Positions 1-7,833 of a DNA stretch of 25,339 bases are shown in pieces (position 1 is the first letter of the stretch; every line of letters starts with the position of its first letter). Both the position numbers and the translations under genes were made by a program. Origin of the DNA: UBA4416 sp043719555 (GTDB taxonomy: Bacteria > Bacteroidota > Bacteroidia > B-17B0 > Aurantibacillaceae); contig JAYSTR010000137.1 of assembly GCA_043719555.1 (NCBI GenBank), forward strand, positions 1 through 25,339, read 5' to 3'. Below the pieces are notes generated by a model, which searched no databases, had not been told where the DNA came from, and was given only the letters and a program-made list of their open reading frames with translations.

Positions 1-545
1 CTTTGAATTAAATTATCAATTACAATGGAAGTTTTAGGATCGAGACCTGAATTTGGTTCATCGCAAAATAAATAACGAGGGCTATTAGCAATTGCTCGAG
101 CAAGTGCAGCACGCTTTTTCATACCACCTGATAACTCGCCAGGATATAATTTATTTTTACCTACAAGCTGTACTTTTTCTAAACAAAAATCTACGCGATC
201 GTTTTTTTCGGCTTCCGTCATTTCAGTAAACATATCTAACGGAAAACGTACATTTTGTTCTAATGTTTGAGAATCAAATAAGGCGCCGCCTTGAAACAAC
301 ATGCCAATTTTTTTTCGAACCTCTTGTTTATCTTTTACCCCAAGTGTAGGAAAATTTTGTCCATCATATAATACTTCGCCTTTATCAATTTCGTGCAACC
401 CAACCATTAATTTCATAATAGTTGTTTTACCACTTCCACTTTCGCCAATAATTAAATTGGTTTTTCCTTGTTCGAAGGTAAAAGAAACATCATCAATGAT
501 ACGTCTATCGCCAAAAGATTTTTGTATGTTTTTAATTTCGATCAC
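1..545 (-). CDS. MlaF-like ABC transporter ATP-binding protein (3' end cut by window)
   Basis: ATPase of an MCE/Mla-type lipid transport system, acting at the inner membrane with the MlaE permease encoded just upstream. The reading frame begins at a GTG (545-543) whose last two bases and the following A form the TGA stop of the permease gene (GTGA overlap), a typical translational-coupling junction. The translation shows Walker A GESGSGKT, a Q-loop region (MLFQGG), the ABC signature LSGGMKKRAALARA and Walker B followed by DEPNSGLDP. The GG-rich Q-loop and the SGGMKKR signature are typical of the MlaF/Ttg2A family. About 181 residues are visible; the D-loop is present but the H-loop and C-terminus lie beyond base 1. 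An MCE substrate-binding protein would be expected next on the minus strand, outside the window. The family call is firm; the transported lipid is not known. Confidence 0.93.
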   Translation of the reverse strand, partial: MIEIKNIQKSFGDRRIIDDVSFTFEQGKTNLIIGESGSGKTTIMKLMVGLHEIDKGEVLYDGQNFPTLGVKDKQEVRKKIGMLFQGGALFDSQTLEQNVRFPLDMFTEMTEAEKNDRVDFCLEKVQLVGKNKLYPGELSGGMKKRAALARAIANSPRYLFCDEPNSGLDPKTSIVIDNLIQ

Positions 546-1282
546 GTTAAGAATAATTGCGTTAAAAGAAAGTTAAAAATTAAAATTAAAATACTACTGT
601 AAACTACGGCATCTGTGCTGCTTTTACCAACCTCCAGAGCACCACCGTGAGTATAATATCCAAAATAAGATGATATAGATGTAATTAAAAATGAAAACGT
701 TAACACTTTAGTAAATGAATAATATAATTTCCAAGGTTCGAAAAAAGCTTGAATCCCAAAAATATATTCGTAGGATGTACAAGCGTGCGTTGCAATACCC
801 ATTACATATCCACCAAAAATACCTAAGAACATACTAATAGCAATTAAGAAAGGCAATATGATTAAACCTGCTGCAATTTTTGGTAATATTAAATAACCGG
901 CCGAGTTAATTCCCATAATTTCTAATGCATCAATTTGTTCAGTAATTCGCATCGAGCCAATTTCGGAAGCGATATTACTTCCCATCTTTCCTGCTAAAAT
1001 TAACGACACAATGGTAGGGCAAAATTCCATTAACATACTTTCGCGTACAGTAAACCCTACTGCATACAAAGGGACTAAAGGGCTGGTAAAACCAAAGGCA
1101 GATTGTACGGTAATTACACCTCCCATAAAAAAAGAAATGATAGCAATTATTGGTAAGGAACTAATACCTATATTATCTATTTCGTGAATTATTTGTTTTA
1201 TATAAACCGACAACTTCTCAGGCTTACTAAAAACTCGTTTTAGTAAAATAAAATATCGGCCTAAGTGAAAAAATAGTTTCAT
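542..1282 (-). CDS. MlaE-family ABC permease
   Basis: Integral membrane permease of an MCE/Mla lipid transporter (MlaE family, PF02405), expected to work as a dimer with the downstream MlaF-like ATPase at the inner membrane. The 246-residue length is normal. The N-terminal amphipathic segment is followed by several hydrophobic helices. The conserved central stretch around residues 85-130 (FCPTIVSLILAGKMGSNIAS, then EIGSMRITEQIDALEIMGIN) is the family hallmark, including the coupling-helix segment MRITEQIDALE. The gene overlaps the ATPase gene by 4 bases. A 44-base gap separates it from the ABC-F gene upstream. The substrate is probably phospholipid or another hydrophobic molecule, inferred from the family only. 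Confidence 0.94.
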   Translation of the reverse strand: MKLFFHLGRYFILLKRVFSKPEKLSVYIKQIIHEIDNIGISSLPIIAIISFFMGGVITVQSAFGFTSPLVPLYAVGFTVRESMLMEFCPTIVSLILAGKMGSNIASEIGSMRITEQIDALEIMGINSAGYLILPKIAAGLIILPFLIAISMFLGIFGGYVMGIATHACTSYEYIFGIQAFFEPWKLYYSFTKVLTFSFLITSISSYFGYYTHGGALEVGKSSTDAVVYSSILILIFNFLLTQLFLT

Positions 1283-1326
1283 AATGAAAGGCTAATATAC
1301 GGTTTTGCGTTTAATTTTTATTAAAA

Positions 1327-3264
1327 TTAATCTTGCAATTCTAACCAACGCATCGTCTTTTCTTCAATAGCTGACGATACGGTATTAAATTCTGCAGACA
1401 ATTTTTCAATTTCTTTTACATCAGTAATTCCACTAGCCAAAAGTGTTTCTATCTCTGTTTTACGATTTTCTAATTTTGGTAATTCAGCATCAATGGTTTC
1501 TAATTCTTTTTGCTCTTTGTAAGATAGTTTTTTTGTTGATGGTTGCGCTTTGCTCTCAACTACACTCGAACTTACATCAGTACTTGCATCCGAACTTACA
1601 GAACTACTAGAACCAACTTCTTCTGTTCCGCCAATTTGGGGTGCACTCACATCGTCATCATCCTCTCTATCATAAACCCATTGGCGATACTCGCTGTAGT
1701 TACCAGGAAAATCTTTCACAACCCCATTGCCTTCAAATGCAAATACGTGATCAACTAATCTATCTAAAAAATAACGATCGTGAGATACAATTAATACACA
1801 ACCTTGAAAATCAATTAAAAACTGCTCAAGAGTTTGTAACGTAATAATATCTAAATCGTTGGTAGGCTCATCTAATATTAAAAAATTAGGATTTTTAACC
1901 AACACCGTTAGTAAATATAAACGACGACGTTCTCCTCCACTCAATTTACCAACATGACCATACTGAACCTCAGGCGCAAAATTAAAACGCGTTAATAACG
2001 CTGAGGCACTTAAAGTTGTACCATTTGCTAAAGGGATAAACTCTGCTATGTCTTTCACTACCTCTATCACACGTTTATCATCAGCTACTTGAATTCCTTT
2101 TTGTGAGTAGTATCCAAACACGATTGTATCGCCAACTGAAACTTTACCAGCATCGGGTGGTTCGATACCTTGCAACATATTGATGAAGGTACTTTTACCA
2201 ATTCCATTAGGGCCAACAATACCAATTTTTTCACCTTTAATAAAGGTGTAAGAAAATGGATTTAATATTTTTTTATCGCCAAAGGCTTTTTGTAATTTAT
2301 GTAACTCAATAATTTTACTACCAATACGCTCAACCTTTACAGAGAGTTCAATTTTTTTATCAATGCTTTTTTTACGAGCATTTTTTTCTACATCTACAAA
2401 AGCATCTACTCTCGATTTTGATTTGGTGGTACGTGCTCGTGGTTGTTTACGCACCCACTCTAACTCTCGGCGGTATAAGTTTTTTGCTTTATCTAATTCA
2501 GAAGCTTCCATTACTAATCGTTCGGCTTTCTTTTCCATATAGTAAGCAAAATCACCTTTGTATTCATACAACTCGTGATTATCAATTTCTATGATTCTAT
2601 CACAAACTTCATCTAAAAAATAACGATCGTGGGTTACTAGTAAAATACTTTTTTTATAACTACGTAAATATTCCTCTAACCATTCAATCACTGTAACATC
2701 AAGGTGATTGGTAGGCTCATCCATGATTAATAAATCAGGCTCATTTAAAATAACTTGTGCTAAGGCTAACCGTTTTTTTTGTCCACCGCTTAACGTGCTA
2801 ACTTTTTGTTGCAAATCATTCAACCCTAAATTTGCGCATACCAACATAATTTGCGTTTCAACATTCCACGCCTCTAAATCATTCATTTTGTTGGTTAAAA
2901 CATCTAACTGATTTTCTGTTTTTTCAGTTGGATTAGCATAATGTGATTCAACCAACTTTGTATAATCAATTGCCGTTTTAACCATTTCACTATCACCAGC
3001 ATATATAGCTTGTTCAATAGTATGTATTTCGTTTAAGTTTGGTTCTTGTGATAAAAATGAAATACGTAATTCTTTACGAAAAGCAACATCTCCACTATCA
3101 GGAATTTCTATGCCTTGTAAAATTTTAAATAAGGTTGATTTACCCGAACCATTTTTTGCAATGAGGGCAACCTTATCGCCGTAGTTAATTCCGAAATTTA
3201 TATTTTGAAAAAGGACTTTATCACCGTAACTTTTACTTAATTGATTTACTGAAAGAAGATTCAT
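1327..3264 (-). CDS. ABC-F family ATPase, Uup-like
   Basis: Soluble duplicated ABC ATPase of the ABC-F group, which acts on ribosomes or nucleic-acid-associated processes rather than in transport; no membrane segment is present. Domain order in 645 residues: ABC domain 1 (Walker A as KNGSGKS near residue 40, signature LSGGQKKRLALAQ, Walker B IMDEPTNHLD near 180-190); the linker region rich in Arg/Lys typical of ABC-F proteins (about 250-310); ABC domain 2 (GPNGIGKS near 350, LSGGERRRL, ILDEPTNDLD); an acidic/serine-rich hinge at about 530-570; and a C-terminal coiled coil (570-645). The second Walker B reading DEPTNDLD together with the C-terminal coiled coil favours the Uup subfamily over EttA. 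ABC-F antibiotic-resistance proteins have a similar plan, but nothing here singles that role out. It lies 54 bases downstream of cdaA on the same strand. Confidence 0.93.
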   Translation of the reverse strand: MNLLSVNQLSKSYGDKVLFQNINFGINYGDKVALIAKNGSGKSTLFKILQGIEIPDSGDVAFRKELRISFLSQEPNLNEIHTIEQAIYAGDSEMVKTAIDYTKLVESHYANPTEKTENQLDVLTNKMNDLEAWNVETQIMLVCANLGLNDLQQKVSTLSGGQKKRLALAQVILNEPDLLIMDEPTNHLDVTVIEWLEEYLRSYKKSILLVTHDRYFLDEVCDRIIEIDNHELYEYKGDFAYYMEKKAERLVMEASELDKAKNLYRRELEWVRKQPRARTTKSKSRVDAFVDVEKNARKKSIDKKIELSVKVERIGSKIIELHKLQKAFGDKKILNPFSYTFIKGEKIGIVGPNGIGKSTFINMLQGIEPPDAGKVSVGDTIVFGYYSQKGIQVADDKRVIEVVKDIAEFIPLANGTTLSASALLTRFNFAPEVQYGHVGKLSGGERRRLYLLTVLVKNPNFLILDEPTNDLDIITLQTLEQFLIDFQGCVLIVSHDRYFLDRLVDHVFAFEGNGVVKDFPGNYSEYRQWVYDREDDDDVSAPQIGGTEEVGSSSSVSSDASTDVSSSVVESKAQPSTKKLSYKEQKELETIDAELPKLENRKTEIETLLASGITDVKEIEKLSAEFNTVSSAIEEKTMRWLELQD

Positions 3265-3318
3265 TTATTTAGATTGCTATTTTTTGAATTATAAATTGTA
3301 TTTAATTAGAAAGCCTAA

Positions 3319-4122
3319 TTAATGTTTTAAGTTTTTTTCGATAAGATAACGTAATTTATCTTTATTGAGATTAGCATTTATTTCGCCATTAACCGTTAAT
3401 GATACGGCTCCCGTTTGCTCAGAAACAGTAATTGCTAATGCATCGGTTGTTTCGGTAATACCAACAGCAGCACGATGACGCATACCAAAATTAGAAGGAA
3501 AATTTTCTTTTTCAGTAACAGGTAACACACAACGAGCAGCTACAATACGATTGTTTTTTACAATGACTGCACCATCGTGTAATGGACTGTTTTTATAGAA
3601 AATATTTTCGAGCATACGATCCGTTAAAGCAGAATCAACCATTTCGCCCGTATTAATAAAAAATTTTAAATCGGATTTACGAGAAACAATAATCAAAGCA
3701 CCCGTTTTAGTATCACTCATACTAAAACAAGCATTAAGTATGGCATCCGAATCTAAATTATAATACGATGTGTTTTCCGTTTGAGGATTTAGATTAAATA
3801 AATTTTTCCAATTTCTATTTTTTAAAAACTCATTAGAACCAATGTATAATAAAAATTTACGAATCTCTTGCTGAAACACAACCATCACGGCTATTACACC
3901 AACATTGATAAATTTGCCTAATATAGAACCTAACAGCTTAAGTTCAAGAGCGCGAACAATTATCCATATTACATAAATTAGGGTTAAACCAGTAAATACA
4001 TTAACAGCAGCCGTACCCTTTACCATTTTATATAACTGGTAAAGCATAATTGCTACCAACAAAACATCAATGGCATCAGTTATTGAAAACGTTAAAAATA
4101 AAATGTATAAAGCACTAAACAT
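3319..4122 (-). CDS. cdaA: Membrane-bound diadenylate cyclase CdaA/DacA (c-di-AMP synthase)
   Basis: Makes cyclic di-AMP from two ATP at the cytoplasmic face of the inner membrane. The 267-residue protein has three hydrophobic helices in the first ~90 residues followed by a DisA_N/DAC domain. Both catalytic signatures are present: DGA at 183-185 (within LHDGAVIV) and RHRAA at 215-219, as in active cyclases, so it should be functional. The ATG at 4122 is preceded by a close match to the Bacteroidota promoter box (TATATTTG at 4134-4127), so the gene may be transcribed independently of the phosphatase genes upstream. The Firmicutes partners (ybbR/cdaR, glmM) are not adjacent. In Bacteroidota I recall folP often sitting next to this gene; here its upstream neighbour is a phosphatase-gene relic instead. 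Confidence 0.95.
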   Translation of the reverse strand: MFSALYILFLTFSITDAIDVLLVAIMLYQLYKMVKGTAAVNVFTGLTLIYVIWIIVRALELKLLGSILGKFINVGVIAVMVVFQQEIRKFLLYIGSNEFLKNRNWKNLFNLNPQTENTSYYNLDSDAILNACFSMSDTKTGALIIVSRKSDLKFFINTGEMVDSALTDRMLENIFYKNSPLHDGAVIVKNNRIVAARCVLPVTEKENFPSNFGMRHRAAVGITETTDALAITVSEQTGAVSLTVNGEINANLNKDKLRYLIEKNLKH

Positions 4123-4126
4123 TCGG

Positions 4127-4157
4127 CAAATATAGGGTTAAAACTTAAGCCCTACAA
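4127..4157 (-). promoter_or_regulatory. Candidate Bacteroidota-type promoter for cdaA
   Basis: On the minus strand a TTG (4157-4155), a 20-base spacer and TATATTTG (4134-4127) match the phylum's sigma-70 consensus (TTG ... 17-23 bases ... TAnnTTTG). The downstream box ends 4 bases before the cdaA ATG at 4122, so transcription would start at or just beyond the start codon, giving a leaderless message or a slightly shorter protein. The TTG lies inside the phosphatase-gene relic. The motif match is seen directly; its activity is inferred. Confidence 0.5.
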
Positions 4158-4209
4158 TTAGTATATCATCAACTTGCTCTAAATCTCTTTTCCAATTTCG
4201 GAAACCCTC
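4138..4209 (-). pseudogene. Relic of a SpoIIE phosphatase gene 3' end
   Basis: Between the stop of the propeller-phosphatase gene and cdaA, the minus strand reads 23 codons ending in TAA (4140-4138). The last 18 residues are WKRDLEQVDDILIVGLKF. This aligns without gaps to the extreme C-terminus of every phosphatase in the array (for example WKSNLEQVDDVLIFGIKI in the 7833-10046 product), including the metal-binding DD pair. The relic is in the same frame as the upstream gene and is separated from it by three consecutive stops (TAA TGA TAA, 4218-4210). No start codon or sensor part remains, so it is a decayed copy, most likely the remains of a seventh tandem member or of an unequal recombination that replaced the gene's 3' end. 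Confidence 0.8.
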
Positions 4210-4215
4210 TTATCA

Positions 4216-7200
4216 TTAATAAATTTTTATTCCAATAATTAAAACATCGTCCACTTGCTCCAAATTATTTCTCCATTCTTCAAATTGTTTATCTAAAATA
4301 GTAGCTTGTTTGGCAAATGGTTGCATTTGATTAGCTAACAGTAACTCATTTAACTGTTTGTATTTAAATTTCTTGCCTTTAGGTCCGCCAAACTGATCCG
4401 CATAACCATCCGTATACAAATATAAAGTATCACCTGCATTAACTTCTAGTTTATGTAAAGTAAATGGTTTGATTTTTTCGCCAATACCAATTGGCATTTT
4501 ATCTTTTGGCAATTCAATTAATTCACTTAACCCTGCTTGATTTTTTATAAGGATAGGCTCATTATTTGCTGCTGCATACTCTATCGTTAATTGATTATTA
4601 ATTATTTCAACTTTTAATAAAATACCGTCCATTCCATCTCTTTGTCCATCTGAACTAACTGTTGCTTCCAATCGCATTCTCACATAATCAAAAATTTCAT
4701 TAGGATGCTCAATTCCTTTTTCCACTATTGCTTCGCTTAAAAATCCCATATTTAATAAGCTCATAAATGCTCCAGGAACACCGTGTCCAGTGCAATCGCA
4801 AACTGCTAAATAAAATTTATTGTTATGATGTGTTGTCCAATAAAAATCGCCACTAACAATATCTTTAGGTTTAAATAAAATAAAGTTTTCAATAAAGAAA
4901 CTATTTATAAGTTGTTTATTTCCAAGTAACGTGCTTTGAATACGTTTTGCGTAATTAATAGAATCGAGCATTTCTTCTTGTTTCTTTTGAACCAACTCTT
5001 TTTGATGCTCCGCTTCTTCTTTTTGTTTTACAACTTCAACTGTTCTCTCATCAACAACTTTTTCAAGTTCTAATTGACGACGTTTAAATGATGCAACTCT
5101 CCATTTAATAATTGTTTGAAGTAGATAATATCCAGCAACCAAATAAAATAAATAAGCCCAAATAGTACGATAGAAGGGTGGTAATACCGTAAACTTATAT
5201 TCAATAGGTTCGCTCCAATTTCCTTCTGGACTTTGAGCTTTTACCTTAAACACATAATCGCCAGCATTAATATTACCAAAACTTGCGTCAGTATTTTTTG
5301 TAACTGGATTCCAACTATTATCATAACCTTCAAGGTAATACTGATAATTAATCATAAAGCTTTTTGATAAATGTGGGGCTCTAAATTCTATGGTAATATT
5401 ATTATGATTGAATGGTAAAATTAAATGTTGAGGGACGGAATGAAATGGTGTAATCTCATTAAATGTTACGCCATTAAATTGTTTTTTCAAACTATCTATC
5501 TCTTGCAACGAAAGTGTTTTTTTATACGTAGCAATTTGCTGTTGTAATGTTGTTAAACTATCTATACTACTTATGCTATCCTTATTTGGCAATAAACTAT
5601 ACCAATCTATTTTTTGATTATTAATTTTTACACTTAATATTTTTGGTAAAACAATGCTTGATTTTTTGATAAGCTTTTCATAATCAAATCTTACTAGCGA
5701 TGCTTTATCATCGCCTGTGGCTATCCAAATAATATTTTTGTCATCAACAAAAATTGCTTTCTGTCCAATGTTTACATCTTTAACAGGATAATTATTACTT
5801 ACATTAAAAACCTCTAAATCAACTAAGTTATTAATTGCCGTTATAGATTTTGGTGCATCAAAAATTACAATACCATTATTAGTACCTGCAATTATTTTAG
5901 AATTTTTAAACGCTTCTATTTGCGTTACATAATCATCAGGCAAACCTTGTTCGGTCGTATAATTTATGAAGTAACTATTATTTTTATTTAATTGATTATT
6001 ATAACAACTAATTCCAGCTTGTGTTGCGAACCAAATATTCCCTTGTTTATCTTCGCAAATATTGCGCACCACATTATTTACTAAACCATTTAATGTACTA
6101 TAATTCGAAAAATATTTTCCATCAAATTTACTAACACCCGAACCTTCTGTACCAAACCATAAATTACCTTTACTATCCTCTAACATACATCGTACAGTAT
6201 TATTTAATAACCCGTTATCTACTTTATAAGTAATAAAGTTAGCCCCATTAAACTTACTTACACCGCCACCATCACTTCCAAACCAAATATTACCATACTT
6301 ATCCTCTTTAATACATCTTATAATATTACCTGGCAAACCGCATGATGTATTATAATTAACAAAATGTGTTCCATCAAACATACTCACACCTCCTCCATTA
6401 GTACCCAGCCACAAACGATCTTTACTATCAGACAATACGGACCAAATTGTATTATTAGCTAAACCGTGATTAGTATTATATTTTGTAAATGATTGACCAT
6501 TATACATCGTAACGCCTGCGCCATAAGAACCAAACCATAAATTTTTATGTTTATCCTGCGTAATAGAAAATACTACATTACTCGCTAAGCCTTGTTTTGC
6601 ATTATATGTAACAAAAGCATCCCCATTGTATCTACTAACGCCGCCACCATATGTTCCAAACCAAATATTTTCTTCTTTATCTTCCACTATTGTAAACACA
6701 ATGTTATTAGATAAACCATGCGACGTGTTGTATGATGTAAAAAGTGATGTGCTATCACCTTTAATTTTATAATTTAAAACACTTACACCATTACCTTCTG
6801 TGCCAAACCACAAATTTTTATGTTTGTCTTCGGAAATTGCCCAAACAATATTATGCGCTAAACCATTACGTGTGGTGTAAGTTTTAAACTTAGTAAAATC
6901 ATATTTACTCACACCATTTCCATTGGATCCAAACCACATATTACCCAAATAATCCTCAGTAATACACCAAATAGTATTACTACATAAACCATGTGTTGTA
7001 TTAAATATTTCGAATTTAGTTCCATTATATTTACAAATGCCATCACCTTCGGATGCAAACCACAAGTCGCCATTTTTAGCTTCATAAATACAGCGAATAG
7101 TGCTGCTAATAAACCCATCAGTAGTAGTAAAATTTTTTATCGTGTTGTTATTTAAAAACTCAATAGTAGAATTTTTTGATTGTAATGTATCTGGCAAATA

Positions 7201-7833
7201 TCTTACAACGCCAGCATTTTTAGTAGCAAACCATAAATAACCCTGTTTGTCTTCTATGATACTATATATAATATTATCCGCTAATCCATTTGAAATATTA
7301 TAGGTGGTAAATACTCTACCATCAAATTTACTGACTCCGCCACCCTGTGTTCCAAACCACATATTTCCTCGTTTATCTTCGAGAATACTGAGTACAATAT
7401 TATTTGCCAAACCATTGGAAGAATTATAAACTGTAAACGATTTTCCGTCATATTTATTTACACCACCTCCATAAGTACCAAACCATAAATTACCTTTTTT
7501 ATCTAAGTAACTACTAGCAATACTACTTAAAGATAATCCTTGCTCATTACTAAAAGAATTGATGTGGGATAACCCACCACTTAATCCACCAACTGGCGTA
7601 TAGGTTTGTGGTGGAGTCCAATCTTTTATAATAGAATTTTGTTTTTGATATGCACCCACAGATGTAACTGCACTATTTTTTAAATTAATGGGTAAAGGAG
7701 TAATAGCTTTAACAGACTTTGCATCGCTAAACAAATTATCTGTTAAATGCTTATCGTGGCTAATATTTGTGTTTTGCTTACAACTAAATAATAGACAAAA
7801 AAACAATAAAACTAAATATCGAATAAATGTCAT
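4216..7833 (-). CDS. Two-component-type beta-propeller / Y_Y_Y sensor fused to SpoIIE (PP2C-type) phosphatase
   Basis: A 1205-residue transmembrane phosphatase. A lipoprotein-like signal sequence ends in LLFSC (Cys ~18). Then come at least 12 Reg_prop units of the form (N/I/R)(L/I/M)WFG(T/S)-GGGV, mostly spaced 42 residues (Trp at about 117, 159, 201, 258, 300, 342, 391, 433, 475, 517, 559, 601), plus degenerate ones near 650 and 703. This count fits two seven-bladed propellers. A Y_Y_Y domain follows (~805-885), then one TM helix (~889-911), a coiled coil (~915-970, ending in DSINYAKRIQ) and a SpoIIE domain (~985-1203). The phosphatase keeps SGDFYW, DCTGHG, LYTDG and QVDD, the acidic metal-site motifs. 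The front end copies hybrid two-component sensors such as those of Bacteroides, with the phosphatase in place of the histidine kinase. I start it at the ATG 7833-7831, which shares one base with the preceding TGA (TGATG); a TTG one codon earlier is less likely. Confidence 0.93.
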   Translation of the reverse strand: MTFIRYLVLLFFCLLFSCKQNTNISHDKHLTDNLFSDAKSVKAITPLPINLKNSAVTSVGAYQKQNSIIKDWTPPQTYTPVGGLSGGLSHINSFSNEQGLSLSSIASSYLDKKGNLWFGTYGGGVNKYDGKSFTVYNSSNGLANNIVLSILEDKRGNMWFGTQGGGVSKFDGRVFTTYNISNGLADNIIYSIIEDKQGYLWFATKNAGVVRYLPDTLQSKNSTIEFLNNNTIKNFTTTDGFISSTIRCIYEAKNGDLWFASEGDGICKYNGTKFEIFNTTHGLCSNTIWCITEDYLGNMWFGSNGNGVSKYDFTKFKTYTTRNGLAHNIVWAISEDKHKNLWFGTEGNGVSVLNYKIKGDSTSLFTSYNTSHGLSNNIVFTIVEDKEENIWFGTYGGGVSRYNGDAFVTYNAKQGLASNVVFSITQDKHKNLWFGSYGAGVTMYNGQSFTKYNTNHGLANNTIWSVLSDSKDRLWLGTNGGGVSMFDGTHFVNYNTSCGLPGNIIRCIKEDKYGNIWFGSDGGGVSKFNGANFITYKVDNGLLNNTVRCMLEDSKGNLWFGTEGSGVSKFDGKYFSNYSTLNGLVNNVVRNICEDKQGNIWFATQAGISCYNNQLNKNNSYFINYTTEQGLPDDYVTQIEAFKNSKIIAGTNNGIVIFDAPKSITAINNLVDLEVFNVSNNYPVKDVNIGQKAIFVDDKNIIWIATGDDKASLVRFDYEKLIKKSSIVLPKILSVKINNQKIDWYSLLPNKDSISSIDSLTTLQQQIATYKKTLSLQEIDSLKKQFNGVTFNEITPFHSVPQHLILPFNHNNITIEFRAPHLSKSFMINYQYYLEGYDNSWNPVTKNTDASFGNINAGDYVFKVKAQSPEGNWSEPIEYKFTVLPPFYRTIWAYLFYLVAGYYLLQTIIKWRVASFKRRQLELEKVVDERTVEVVKQKEEAEHQKELVQKKQEEMLDSINYAKRIQSTLLGNKQLINSFFIENFILFKPKDIVSGDFYWTTHHNNKFYLAVCDCTGHGVPGAFMSLLNMGFLSEAIVEKGIEHPNEIFDYVRMRLEATVSSDGQRDGMDGILLKVEIINNQLTIEYAAANNEPILIKNQAGLSELIELPKDKMPIGIGEKIKPFTLHKLEVNAGDTLYLYTDGYADQFGGPKGKKFKYKQLNELLLANQMQPFAKQATILDKQFEEWRNNLEQVDDVLIIGIKIY

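Noticed and set aside
301..576. Plus-strand open frame of 91 codons
   Set aside because: It lies wholly antisense to the MlaF and MlaE genes, whose family motifs are unmistakable; the translation has no recognisable domain.
3302..3322. 8-bp inverted repeat TTAATTAG / CTAATTAA around the cdaA stop codon
   Set aside because: The stem is almost entirely A/T and overlaps the stop; too weak to call a terminator in sequence this AT-rich.
5900..7500. Regular ~126-base DNA periodicity that might be a tandem repeat or CRISPR-like array
   Set aside because: It is explained by the 42-residue Reg_prop propeller units in one open frame; there are no identical short repeats with unique spacers.
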